In this document: positions 1-6,254 of the stretch, piece after piece | Layout: each line of letters opens with the position of its first letter | Position numbering within the stretch: position 1 is the first letter of the stretch | Origin: an uncultured Clostridia bacterium | GTDB taxonomy: Bacteria > Bacillota > Clostridia > TANB77 > CAG-508 | Length of the DNA stretch: 8,135 nucleotides | Assembly: GCA_947624405.1 (NCBI GenBank) | Contig: CANQKB010000067.1 | Coordinates: 1-8,135 of the forward strand | Direction of reading: 5' to 3' | Notes under the pieces: model-generated | What the model saw: the letters and a program-made list of their open reading frames with translations, nothing else | The model's database searches: none | What the model was told of the DNA's origin: nothing | Translations under genes and position numbers: made by a program

Positions 1-121
1 CTCCAAATTGTATTTTAGTATGTCGATTGCTCCAATTCGCACTCGCTTTGCTCGTTTGATCGCTTACGCGTTCATTTCAAAACAACTATTTTACAGGCTT
101 TTTATAAATTGCGCTAATTTA
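1..121. repeat. Intergenic repeat element, copy 1 (cut by window edge)
   Basis: This stretch matches a second one at 3722-3843. Positions 20-82 and 3741-3803 differ at only two places (49 and 59 in this copy). The match continues more weakly on both sides, to base 1 on the left and to about 121 on the right. Positions 83-100 (CAACTATTTTACAGGCTT) equal the right arm of the terminal inverted repeat of copy 2, with one extra base. The core is clearly richer in G+C than its surroundings and contains several TCGC/CGCT units. It lies just downstream of the methyltransferase gene. The left end, where the partner inverted repeat is expected, is outside the window. It could be a small non-autonomous mobile element or a REP-like repeat; no protein is evident. 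Confidence 0.7.
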
Positions 122-149
122 TTACTTCAAACTTAGTTTTTTTGCATAA

Positions 150-1025
150 CTATTTTTCCCATCTTCCATATATTCCACATGGTAAAACAATTTTAGAATT
201 TTTCATTGGCAGTCCTACTTCTCCAGATGTAACTTTCCCATTATGATTTTTCCCTACATATATATTTAAAATATTTTCTAGTACTTTTGAAGAAATGCCT
301 GTTGTATATGAATTTATTAGGAAAAAAAGTGGATTATCAGATAGCACTTTTGCACATAGTTCTACTAAACCACATATATTTTCTTCAAACTGCCATACTT
401 CTCCATTTGTTCCTCTTCCATAAGAAGGTGGATCCATTATTATTGCATCATATGTATTCCCTCTTCTTATTTCTCGATTTACAAATTTAACGACATCATC
501 AACTATGTATCTCACTTTTCTATCTGCCAATCCACTTGACATAACGTTTTCTTTTGCCCATGTTGTCATTCCCTTTGAACTATCTACATGACATACACTT
601 GCACCCGCTGATAAACACGCACATGTTGCACCTCCTGTGTATGCAAATAGATTTAATACTTTTATTTCTCGCTTTTGCTCTTTTATTTTATTTATCATCC
701 ATTCCCAATTTACAGCTTGTTCTGGAAATAGCCCTGTATGCTTAAATCCCATTGGTTTTATATTAAATGTTAAATTATCATATTTGATTTGCCAAGCTTC
801 AGGTAGCTTTTTCTTATATTCCCAAGCTCCTCCTCCTGTTTTACTTCTTTTATATATTGCATCTGCTTTTTCCCATTCTTTTGCGTTTTGCTTGTCCTTC
901 CATATAATCTGTGGGTCTGGTCTAACTAATACAATATTGCCCCAACGTTCTAATTTTTCCCCATTTGCCATGTCTATTATTTCATAATCTTTCCATTTTT
1001 TTGCTATTTCCATTATTAAATTCAT
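150..1025 (-). CDS. RlmI-like class I SAM-dependent methyltransferase
   Basis: A 291-residue Rossmann-fold methyltransferase of the RlmI-like group (COG1092 type). Visible signatures are the SAM-binding motif I (LNLFAYTGG, residues 124-132), the acidic residue ending strand 2 (D148 in HVDSSK) and motif IV DPPSYGRG (198-205). Related enzymes methylate cytosine C5 in 23S rRNA, but RlmI itself is nearly 400 residues with an N-terminal PUA domain. That domain is absent here, so the exact substrate is unknown. The start is ambiguous: the SD-like AGAAGGG ends one base before the first ATG and 13 bases before a second in-frame ATG at 1013. Relatives tend to begin near MEIAKxWKDYE, which favours 1013. 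The gene ends in TAG. It stands downstream of the small membrane ORF and is followed by repeat copy 1. No in-frame CGG codon was found. Confidence 0.85.
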   Translation of the reverse strand: MNLIMEIAKKWKDYEIIDMANGEKLERWGNIVLVRPDPQIIWKDKQNAKEWEKADAIYKRSKTGGGAWEYKKKLPEAWQIKYDNLTFNIKPMGFKHTGLFPEQAVNWEWMINKIKEQKREIKVLNLFAYTGGATCACLSAGASVCHVDSSKGMTTWAKENVMSSGLADRKVRYIVDDVVKFVNREIRRGNTYDAIIMDPPSYGRGTNGEVWQFEENICGLVELCAKVLSDNPLFFLINSYTTGISSKVLENILNIYVGKNHNGKVTSGEVGLPMKNSKIVLPCGIYGRWEK

Positions 1026-1141
1026 TCCCTTCTAAGGTTCAATTCAAATTTGAAAAAGAATTTGCACCATAAAAGACTAATTAAAAAATTTTTGTTTATC
1101 AAACAATTACTCTGTATGCCTGCTCTTTTTCAAAAATATTT

Positions 1142-1243
1142 TTAAATCGTAGCTAATATATTAAAAAAGTTCACTAAAAGGACTGTATATACTGATATAC
1201 ATACTATTCCTAAGCCTAAAATAAATATTATTAATTTTTTCAT
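1142..1243 (-). CDS. Small single-pass membrane peptide, 33 residues
   Basis: A short ORF starting MKKLIIFILGLG and ending NILATI-TAA. GGGAG (1256-1252) lies 8 bases before the ATG at 1243, a good spacing; an in-frame ATG at 1249 is only 2 bases from it and is less likely. After two lysines almost the whole peptide is hydrophobic (residues 4-26), which suggests one membrane-spanning helix with the N-terminus inside. It begins about 67 bases after the uvrC stop and may be read from the same transcript. I do not recognise the family. It could be a membrane-complex subunit, a regulator or a toxin-like peptide; nothing in the sequence decides between these. Start, ribosome binding site and hydrophobic pattern support a real gene, but short hydrophobic ORFs do arise by chance in AT-rich DNA. 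Confidence 0.55.
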   Translation of the reverse strand: MKKLIIFILGLGIVCISVYTVLLVNFFNILATI

Positions 1244-1310
1244 TTGCATCTCTCCCATTCTTTATATATTTATGTGGGAAATGTGTAAATATTCAATAAA
1301 GTATATTCTA

Positions 1311-3099
1311 TTATTTTAGGTTTTCTAATATTTTTCTTGCTAAATTTTCATTTATTCCATTTATTTGTGTTAATTCTTCTATACTCGCTTTTTTTATCTT
1401 TTCTATACTACCAAATTTCTTAAGCAATTCTTCTCTTTTCTTAGGTCCTATTCCTTCTATATCATCTAAAGCTGATTTTGTCATTTCTTTTTCTCTCAAT
1501 TTTCTGTGATATTCTATTGCAGTATCATGAACTGTATCTTGAAATCTAGTTATTAAATTCATTGCATCTTCTGAGAGAGGAAATTCCTCTTTTTGTTCAT
1601 TTATTAAGGCTCTTGTCCTATGTTTATCATTTTTTACCATTCCAAATATAGGTATGTTTACTTTTACTTTTTTGCAAGCATTTAATGCTGCTCTAATTTG
1701 CGTAATTCCACCATCAACAAAAATTGTATCTGGTAAGTCGCCAAAGCCACTATTTTTGTTTTCTATAGAATGTCTTAGCCTTCTTTCTATTACTTCTTCC
1801 ATACATCTAGGATCATCTTGTCCAAATACTGTTTTTATTCTAAATCTTCTTGACAATGCTTTATTAATCTTTCCATCTTTTATAACACTCATTCCTGCCA
1901 CCATATTTGTCCCAGATATATTTGATATATCAAATGTCTCTATTTTCATAGGTAACTTTTCTAATCCTAATTTTTCTTTTAATTCGGTTAATATCTCGAA
2001 TTTATTTTCTTGTTTGTTTTCAAGTGTTACCTTAGCATTGTTTTTAGCCATTTCAACAAATCTTAATTTTTCTCCCTTTTTAGGAGATTTTATTTCTACT
2101 TTCCTTCCTGCACTTTCTGTTAATATTTGTTCTAGTATTTCTTCATCTTCAATTTCTTCTTCTATCATTATTTTATTTGGCAAATTTTCCGAACCTAAAT
2201 AATACTGCTTAATAAATCCTGATAGGATTTCGCTTATTTCCATATCTTTTAATTCACTTAGAAAATAATGCTCTCTACCTATCATCTTGCTTCCACGTAC
2301 AAAAAATATTTCTACACATACATTTATATCATTTTTTGCGATTCCTATTACATCAATATCGTTTGTAATTACATTAGATACTTTTTGTTTTTGAGATATA
2401 TTTTCTATTGCTTGAATCTTGTCTCTTAAATATGCGGCTTCTTCATATTTTTGTTCTTTTGCTGCTTTTTGCATATCTTTCTCAAGCTCTTTTTTTACAT
2501 TATCTATTTTTCCGTTCTAGTAACATTATAATTTGTTCTATTTGTTTATTATATTCTTCTTTTGGAACATCATTAACACATGGTCCTAAACATCTTCCAA
2601 TGTGATAGTTTAAGCAGACTCTTTTATTATTTTTGAAATTTCTACACTGCCTTATTTTAAATCTTGTTTTTATAAAATTTACCATTTCTTTTGCACTTCC
2701 AGGGTTTGCATAAGGTCCAAAATATTTTGCTCCGTCTTTTACAAGTCTTCTTGTTATATATACATTTGGATATTCTTCTTGAAGTGCAACTTTTATATAT
2801 GGGTAACTTTTATCGTCTTTAAGCAAAACATTAAACTTTGGTCTATTTTTCTTTATCAAATTACACTCTAGTATCAATGCTTCTGCTTCATTATCAGTCA
2901 CAATATATTCAAAATGGTCTATTAATGAGACCATTTTAATTATTCTTGCAGTTTTATTTGTTTTTCTAAAATACTGTCTTACTCTATTTTTTAATGATAT
3001 TGCTTTTCCTACATATATAATATTATCATTTTTATCTTTCATTAAATATACTCCCGGTTTTCCCGGAAGTTTCTTTAATTCTTCTTCAATATCAAACAT
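1311..3099 (-). CDS. uvrC: Excinuclease ABC subunit C, read through a +1 shift at 2514
   Basis: UvrC makes the dual incisions of nucleotide excision repair after UvrAB has marked a lesion. Skipping one base (C2514) gives 595 residues, a normal family length. The N-terminal GIY-YIG nuclease has GVY (16-18), YVG (29-31), R39 and E78. Four cysteines (152, 162, 170, 174) match the UvrC iron-sulfur cluster. After the junction (residue 195) come the UVR UvrB-binding helix (KELEKDMQKAAKEQKYEEA), the RNase H-like nuclease (ETFDISNISG, FVDGG, HDTAIEYHRKLR) and tandem helix-hairpin-helix motifs (IEGIGPKKREELL, INGINENLA). The 199-residue upstream frame stops four codons past the shift. AAGGA lies 6-7 bases before the ATG, inside the last codons of hpt, so the pair is probably an operon. 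Both halves are fully conserved, which argues against a pseudogene. Confidence 0.93.
2512..2517 (-). other. Frameshift site in uvrC (GAA-CGG-A)
   Basis: The upstream frame reads TTA CTA GAA CGG AAA AAT AGA TAA and stops. Skipping C2514 gives GAA GGA AAA ATA GAT (EGKID), which continues into the UVR helix. LEGK or LNGK at this place is usual for UvrC, so removing this C fits better than removing any neighbouring base. There is no homopolymer at the junction itself. Confidence 0.85.
2911..2937. repeat. Perfect 10-bp inverted repeat inside uvrC
   Basis: AAAATGGTCT (2911-2920) and AGACCATTTT (2928-2937) are exact inverse complements around a 7-base loop. The stem lies in the coding region for KMVSLIDHFE, between the GIY-YIG core and the catalytic glutamate. 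The minus-strand hairpin is not followed by a T tract, so it is not a typical terminator. It may be chance, since the codons are constrained by the protein. Confidence 0.5.
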
Positions 3100-3102
3100 A
3101 AT

Positions 3103-3621
3103 TTATCCTTCCAAATATGCTACATAAGGCAAATTACGATAATTATTATCTATATCAAAGCCAAATCCTACTATATAATGGTTTGGAATATCGAATCCAA
3201 TATAATCAATTGGAACTTCTAATTCTCTTCTACCAATTCTATTTGCCAAAGCACATACTTTTAAAGTTCTTGGACTTTTTGCTCTTAAATAATCTAGCAA
3301 ATATTTCATGCTTTTTCCTGTATCTACTATATCCTCTACAATAAGAACATCTTTGCCTTCTATAGATTCTCTTAAGTCTGTTCTTAAAGTAACTTCTCCT
3401 GTAGATTCTGTTCCTTCATAGCTTGAAATTGTAATAAATTCATACTTTAGTTTTGTTTTCATTTTTAGTGTTAGTTCTACTGTAAAAAATACTGCTCCTC
3501 TCATTACGCATATTATTGTTAATTCTTTTCCTTGATAGTCTTTATCAATTTGTTCTGCAAGTTCTGCTATTCTTTTGTCTAATTCTTCTTTACTAATTAA
3601 TATTTTAAAATTTTCGTGCAT
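3103..3621 (-). CDS. hpt: Hypoxanthine phosphoribosyltransferase
   Basis: A 172-residue purine-salvage enzyme that converts hypoxanthine or guanine plus PRPP into IMP or GMP in the cytoplasm. The PRPP-binding signature VLIVEDIVDTGKS (92-104) is intact, with the catalytic Asp in the expected place. Also visible are the RG pair (41-42) of the PRPP loop, the flexible loop SSYEGTESTG (66-75) and the C-terminal YIVGFGFD...YRNLPYV block (149-167). Length is normal for a bacterial Hpt. An AGGAGG ribosome binding site sits 5 bases before the ATG. The last codons of hpt carry the uvrC ribosome binding site and only three bases separate the genes, so co-transcription and perhaps translational coupling are likely. 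No in-frame CGG was found and the gene is intact. The symbol follows common usage (hpt or hprT). Confidence 0.93.
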   Translation of the reverse strand: MHENFKILISKEELDKRIAELAEQIDKDYQGKELTIICVMRGAVFFTVELTLKMKTKLKYEFITISSYEGTESTGEVTLRTDLRESIEGKDVLIVEDIVDTGKSMKYLLDYLRAKSPRTLKVCALANRIGRRELEVPIDYIGFDIPNHYIVGFGFDIDNNYRNLPYVAYLEG

Positions 3622-3677
3622 TTTTTCCTCCTATAATAATATATTTTTTAATTTTTTAATTTTAATCAATAAGTACT

Positions 3678-3843
3678 AAGCCTGAAAAATAGTTGCTTTT
3701 TCATTCACTTGGTGTCGCAATCTCCATTCTATATTTTTATATGTCGATTGCTCCAATTCGCACTCGCTTCGCTCGTTTGGTCGCTTACGCGTTCATTTCA
3801 AAACAACTATTTTCAGGCTTTTGCTAAAATTCGCTGAACTATT
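3678..3843. repeat. Intergenic repeat element, copy 2, with terminal inverted repeats
   Basis: A non-coding block between spoVAE and hpt. Its left arm AAGCCTGAAAAATAGTTG (3678-3695) is the inverse complement of the right arm CAACTATTTTCAGGCTT (3804-3820) apart from one A. Inside, GCAATC (3717-3722) and GATTGC (3746-3751) form a smaller inverted pair. The part from 3722 matches copy 1 at the window start, in the same orientation. Similarity continues past the right arm to about 3843, so the arms may not be the true ends. With copy 1 it flanks the methyltransferase-peptide-uvrC-hpt block as direct repeats. A MITE-like element or a structured 3'-end repeat are both possible. The rest of 3622-3909 holds only the hpt ribosome binding site and AT-rich sequence. 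Confidence 0.75.
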
Positions 3844-3909
3844 CCCCATATCATAACACATTTTGTTATAAAGATTATTTTATCCTAAAAAACAAACTCC
3901 CTCTTCAAT

Positions 3910-4297
3910 CTATTTTTTCATTTTAGGTTTTGCAATCAAAGATGCAATATATCCAAAGAAAACTGCCGCAGAAATACCTCCAGCTGCTGCCTTTATTCCA
4001 CCAGAGAAAGCCCCAAGAAGTCCCATCTCTTTCACGCCTTTAATTGCACCTTTTGCAAGATTTGCACCAAAACCAGTTATTGGAACAGTTGCTCCTGCTC
4101 CTGCAAGTTCTATTATATAATCATATAGTCCTAATCCTCCGTAAAATCGCTCCAACTGTTACAAACAATACCAATATCCTTGCAGATGTTATTTTTGTCT
4201 TATCAATCAAAATTTGCCCTATTACACATATAAGTCCACCTATGATAAAGCACCATACATAATCCATAAATTTTAATGATGCAAAAAACATATCCAT
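3910..4297 (-). CDS. spoVAE: Stage V sporulation protein AE, read through a +1 shift at 4141
   Basis: A membrane subunit of the SpoVA complex, which moves dipicolinic acid into the forespore and releases it at germination. The first 52 residues include GGLICVIGQILIDKTKITSA, a hallmark of SpoVAE. The frame then meets CGG at 4141-4139 and would stop six codons later. Skipping C4141 gives VGAIL-GGLGLYDYIIELAG, then GAGATVPITGFG and a C-terminal hydrophobic segment ending in KPKMKK: 128 residues in total, a normal length. Reading the downstream part alone would start at an artificial ATG (4155) and lose the first membrane helices. GAGGTGGGAG precedes the ATG at 4297 by 4 bases; in-frame ATGs at 4291 and 4267 are alternatives. 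It is the last gene of the operon, 18 bases after spoVAD, and resembles SpoVAC, its paralogue. Confidence 0.9.
4139..4144 (-). other. Frameshift site in spoVAE (TTA-CGG-A)
   Basis: The upstream frame reads GCG ATT TTA CGG AGG ATT AGG ACT ATA TGA. Skipping C4141 gives ATT TTA GGA GGA TTA GGA (ILGGLG), the expected SpoVAE sequence. The glycine codon after the skipped base is part of a conserved GG pair. GGAG also occurs upstream in GTT GGA GCG, but the other three sites lack a similar purine run. Confidence 0.88.
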
Positions 4298-4315
4298 GAT
4301 ACTCCCACCTCTTTT

Positions 4316-5323
4316 CTATAAATTCTCAATAGCAACTGCATGGGCAATACCTGGAATACTCTCTCCTTGTTGCGATGAAGTTGAATTCATCAATGCTCCA
4401 GTTGCAATAAGTAGAATTTTATTTATTTTTTTGCTCTTTAATTGATTAAATAAATATCCTGAAAAAACTGTCCCACAACAAGCACACCCGCTTCCTCCAG
4501 AATGTGTATCTTGAGTATATTTATCAAAAATTAAAACACCACAATCATTGTAATTTTCTTTTACATTAAAACCATTAGTTTTTAACATTTCATACGTTAT
4601 ACTTTTACCAATATGACCTAAATCTCCAGTTACTATCATATCATAGTAATCTGGTTCTCTTCCTGTATCTTCAAAATGTGTAACTATTGTATCTACTGCA
4701 GCAGGTGCCATAGCAGCTCCCATATTGTTTGCATCTTTTATCCCCATATCAACTATTTTACCAGGGGTTGCATATGTTATACTAGGTCCCTCTCCTGATG
4801 CCGAAACTATTGCTGAAGCTCCTCCTGTAACTGTCCACTGCGATGTAGGAGGTCTTTGATTTCCTAGTTCCAATGGAAATCTAAACTGTTTCTCTGCACT
4901 ACAGAAATGGCTAGAAGTGGCAAAAAGACAATTTTGTGCTGCTCCTGATGATATTAAAATACTTGATAAAATCATTCCTTCAACAAATGTTGAACATGCC
5001 CCAAATATTCCAAAATATGGTATAGAAAAACTACGAAGTCCAAAACTTGCAGAAATACATTGATTAAGTAAATCTCCTGCAAAACAATAATCTATGCTAT
5101 CTGACGGAATCTTTGATTTATTTATTGCAAGGCTTATACTTTCTTTTATTATTTTAGATTCAGCTTTTTCCCAAGTTTTCTCTCCCCAAAATTCATCATT
5201 TAAACATGTATCAAAATATTTTGCAAGTGGTCCTTGTGATTCCTTTGGTCCAACAATAGAAGCAGTTTCTATAATTTTTGGAGTTTTATCAAATTTTATA
5301 GTTTGTTTACCTAATTTTTGCAT
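4316..5323 (-). CDS. spoVAD: Stage V sporulation protein AD
   Basis: SpoVAD is the thiolase-fold, dipicolinic acid-binding protein of the SpoVA complex, attached to the outer face of the spore inner membrane. The 335-residue product has family length. Visible conserved blocks are GACSTFVEG with Cys110 at the position of the thiolase nucleophile, ATSSHFCSAEKQFRFPLELG, the QRPPTSQWTVTGGAS block, GDLGHIGK and a glycine/cysteine-rich SGGSGCACC near the C-terminus. There is no predicted signal peptide or membrane segment. AAGGAG lies about 9 bases before the ATG. It sits between spoVAC and spoVAE, as usual in Clostridia. Although flanked by two genes that need a frameshift, it is intact and has no in-frame CGG. 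Confidence 0.95.
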   Translation of the reverse strand: MQKLGKQTIKFDKTPKIIETASIVGPKESQGPLAKYFDTCLNDEFWGEKTWEKAESKIIKESISLAINKSKIPSDSIDYCFAGDLLNQCISASFGLRSFSIPYFGIFGACSTFVEGMILSSILISSGAAQNCLFATSSHFCSAEKQFRFPLELGNQRPPTSQWTVTGGASAIVSASGEGPSITYATPGKIVDMGIKDANNMGAAMAPAAVDTIVTHFEDTGREPDYYDMIVTGDLGHIGKSITYEMLKTNGFNVKENYNDCGVLIFDKYTQDTHSGGSGCACCGTVFSGYLFNQLKSKKINKILLIATGALMNSTSSQQGESIPGIAHAVAIENL

Positions 5324-5339
5324 TTAAACTCTCCTTTCC

Positions 5340-5367
5340 GAACAAAGAGCAATAAAGCTCTTCGTTC
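5340..5367 (-). other. Hairpin between spoVAC and spoVAD
   Basis: GAACAAAGAGC (5340-5350) and GCTCTTCGTTC (5357-5367) form an 11-bp stem around a 6-base loop. In the minus-strand transcript the only non-Watson-Crick pair is a G-U. It lies in the 63-base gap between spoVAC and spoVAD, ends a few bases before the spoVAD ribosome binding site and has no U tract. It is therefore more likely an RNA processing, stability or translation-control element than a terminator. The function is inferred. Confidence 0.6.
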
Positions 5368-5386
5368 AATCTTGTTTGTATTACTC

Positions 5387-5852
5387 TTAAACTAAAGTGA
5401 TTGCTTGTGTATTAAATATAAGGTATATAAGTCCTACTAAAATAGATGAAGATATACCATACACAAGAACTGGTCCTGCTACTGTAAACATTTTTGCACC
5501 AACCCCCATAATATATCCTTCTGACTTATATTCTATAGCTGGTGATACTATTGAATTAGCAAATCCTGTTATAGGAACTATTGTTCCTGCTCCTGCAAAC
5601 TTTCCTATTGCATTAAATAAATTTAATGATGTTAAAAATGCACTAATTCCAATTAAAATAATTGCGACAACACTTCCTGCACTTTCGGTATCTAGTCCTC
5701 TATATTTACAAATATCAGAAATAAATTGTCCGTATTATACATACAAGTCCACCAACCCAAAATGCATTAAAACAATTTTTTAATATAGGAGAGTTTGGAG
5801 ATTTTTTATTAACATACTCTTGATATTGCTCATTTGTCTCTATCTTTTCCAT
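5387..5852 (-). CDS. spoVAC: Stage V sporulation protein AC, read through a +1 shift at 5732
   Basis: A polytopic membrane protein of the SpoVA dipicolinic acid channel; SpoVAC from Bacillus subtilis behaves as a mechanosensitive channel. The ATG at 5852 follows AAAGGA by 9 bases; an in-frame ATG at 5861 is too close to that site. The first 40 residues run to NAFWVGGLVCII and then meet CGG (5732-5730), with TGA five codons later. Skipping C5732 gives GQFISDICKYRGLDTESAGS, then hydrophobic helices, GKFAGAGTIVPITGFANSIV, AIEYKSEGYIMGVGAKMF and a last helix ending at TAA 5389-5387. The total of 154 residues is normal. It is second in the operon, 20 bases after the dodecin-like gene. No complete frame exists for this gene, so ordinary gene calling would miss it or call a fragment. 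Confidence 0.9.
5730..5735 (-). other. Frameshift site in spoVAC (ATA-CGG-A)
   Basis: The upstream frame reads TGT ATA ATA CGG ACA ATT TAT TTC TGA. Skipping C5732 gives ATA ATA GGA CAA TTT ATT TCT GAT (IIGQFISD), the conserved SpoVAC sequence. The paralogue spoVAE has ATA GGG CAA at the equivalent place (VIGQILID) with no extra base, so the site is not inherited from a common SpoVAC/AE ancestor. Confidence 0.88.
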
Positions 5853-5872
5853 GTATATCATTCCTTTCAAAC

Positions 5873-6088
5873 TTAGTCTTCTCTTTCCCTATCAATAGTA
5901 AATGTCAAATCTAAATCAACACAAAATTCTGCAAGCTTTTTCCCAGCGATAGTCGCTCTTTGCTCTAATATTTTTACAGAAGCTAAATAATCCAAAGTTT
6001 TTGAAGCTTCTGCTACTGCCTGTACAATTGCATCTTTCCATGAGACATTAGATGTACCTGTAATAAATAAATGTTTTTGCATTGCCAT
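5873..6088 (-). CDS. Dodecin-like small protein
   Basis: A 71-residue protein beginning MAMQKHLFITGTS. GGAGGG (6102-6097) lies 8 bases before the ATG at 6088, which fixes this start; the longer in-frame extension to 6142 has no support. The layout strand, SWKDAIVQAVAEASKTL helix, then two strands (VKILEQRATI and EFCVDLDLTFTI) matches dodecins, small proteins of about 65-75 residues that usually form flavin-binding dodecamers. The tryptophan that normally stacks on the flavin in the second strand appears to be replaced (SVKILEQ), so flavin binding is doubtful. It is the first gene of the cluster, 20 bases before spoVAC, so it is probably made in the forespore with the SpoVA proteins. The family call rests on pattern alone; the link to sporulation is inferred from position. 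Confidence 0.68.
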   Translation of the reverse strand: MAMQKHLFITGTSNVSWKDAIVQAVAEASKTLDYLASVKILEQRATIAGKKLAEFCVDLDLTFTIDRERED

Positions 6089-6123
6089 TTGGAAATCCCT
6101 CCTTTCATGACAATCTTTATCTC

Positions 6124-6160
6124 GATTTTTAGTTATTACCAAATTACCAAAATATATACA
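6124..6160 (-). promoter_or_regulatory. Possible sporulation promoter of the spoVA operon
   Basis: Upstream of the dodecin-like gene the minus strand carries TGTATA (6160-6155) and, 18 bases on, ATAACTA. These weakly resemble the -35 (TGAATA) and -10 (CATACTA) elements of forespore sigma-G promoters, which drive spoVA in Bacillus. The -10 match is partial and AT-rich DNA gives such matches often. The position, between the prkC terminator and the first gene of the operon, is right. Confidence 0.3.
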
Positions 6161-6177
6161 TTTTTGTTGAACAATAC

Positions 6178-6219
6178 AAAAATAGAATGAATTTTCTTTT
6201 AAAAATTCATTCTATTTTT
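6178..6219 (-). terminator. Hairpin terminator after prkC
   Basis: AAAAATAGAATGAATTTT (6178-6195) and its exact inverse complement (6202-6219) form an 18-bp stem with a 6-base loop. On the minus strand the stem ends in a run of five T residues, 35 bases after the prkC stop. The plus strand also ends in a T run, so it could work in both directions. It separates prkC from the spoVA operon. Confidence 0.85.
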
Positions 6220-6254
6220 TCTTAAATCATTACAAATTTATAAGAAATTTACAT

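Noticed and set aside
287..987. Plus-strand ORFs over the methyltransferase, and similar ones over other genes
   Set aside because: They are antisense shadows of minus-strand genes, with low-complexity Leu/His/Ser-rich products and no ribosome binding sites.
1092..1106. Small hairpin TTGTTT-loop-AAACAA followed by T residues as a terminator before the methyltransferase
   Set aside because: The stem is only six A/T-rich pairs and would be weak; AT-rich spacers give such structures by chance.
1311..3099. uvrC as two separate genes or a pseudogene
   Set aside because: The downstream part has no ribosome binding site at its apparent start, both parts keep all catalytic residues, and one skipped base restores the full protein.
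3622..3677. Sigma-A promoter for hpt (TTGATT with a downstream TATATT)
   Set aside because: The spacing is about 20 bases and the region is almost pure A/T, so the match carries little information.
3851..3870. Hairpin ATAACA/TGTTAT after spoVAE as operon terminator
   Set aside because: Six-pair A/T-rich stem with no T run on the minus strand; support is insufficient.
4139..5735. TGA read as a sense codon, since TGA follows the shift in spoVAE and spoVAC
   Set aside because: These TGA codons are in the abandoned frame, and the sequence beyond them in that frame is not protein-like. Annotated genes end in TAA or TAG and none has an internal TGA.
3910..5852. Reassignment of CGG to another amino acid, as in some Firmicutes
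   Set aside because: Reading CGG as any single amino acid in zero frame leads to a stop within a few codons in uvrC, spoVAE and spoVAC; a frame change is required.
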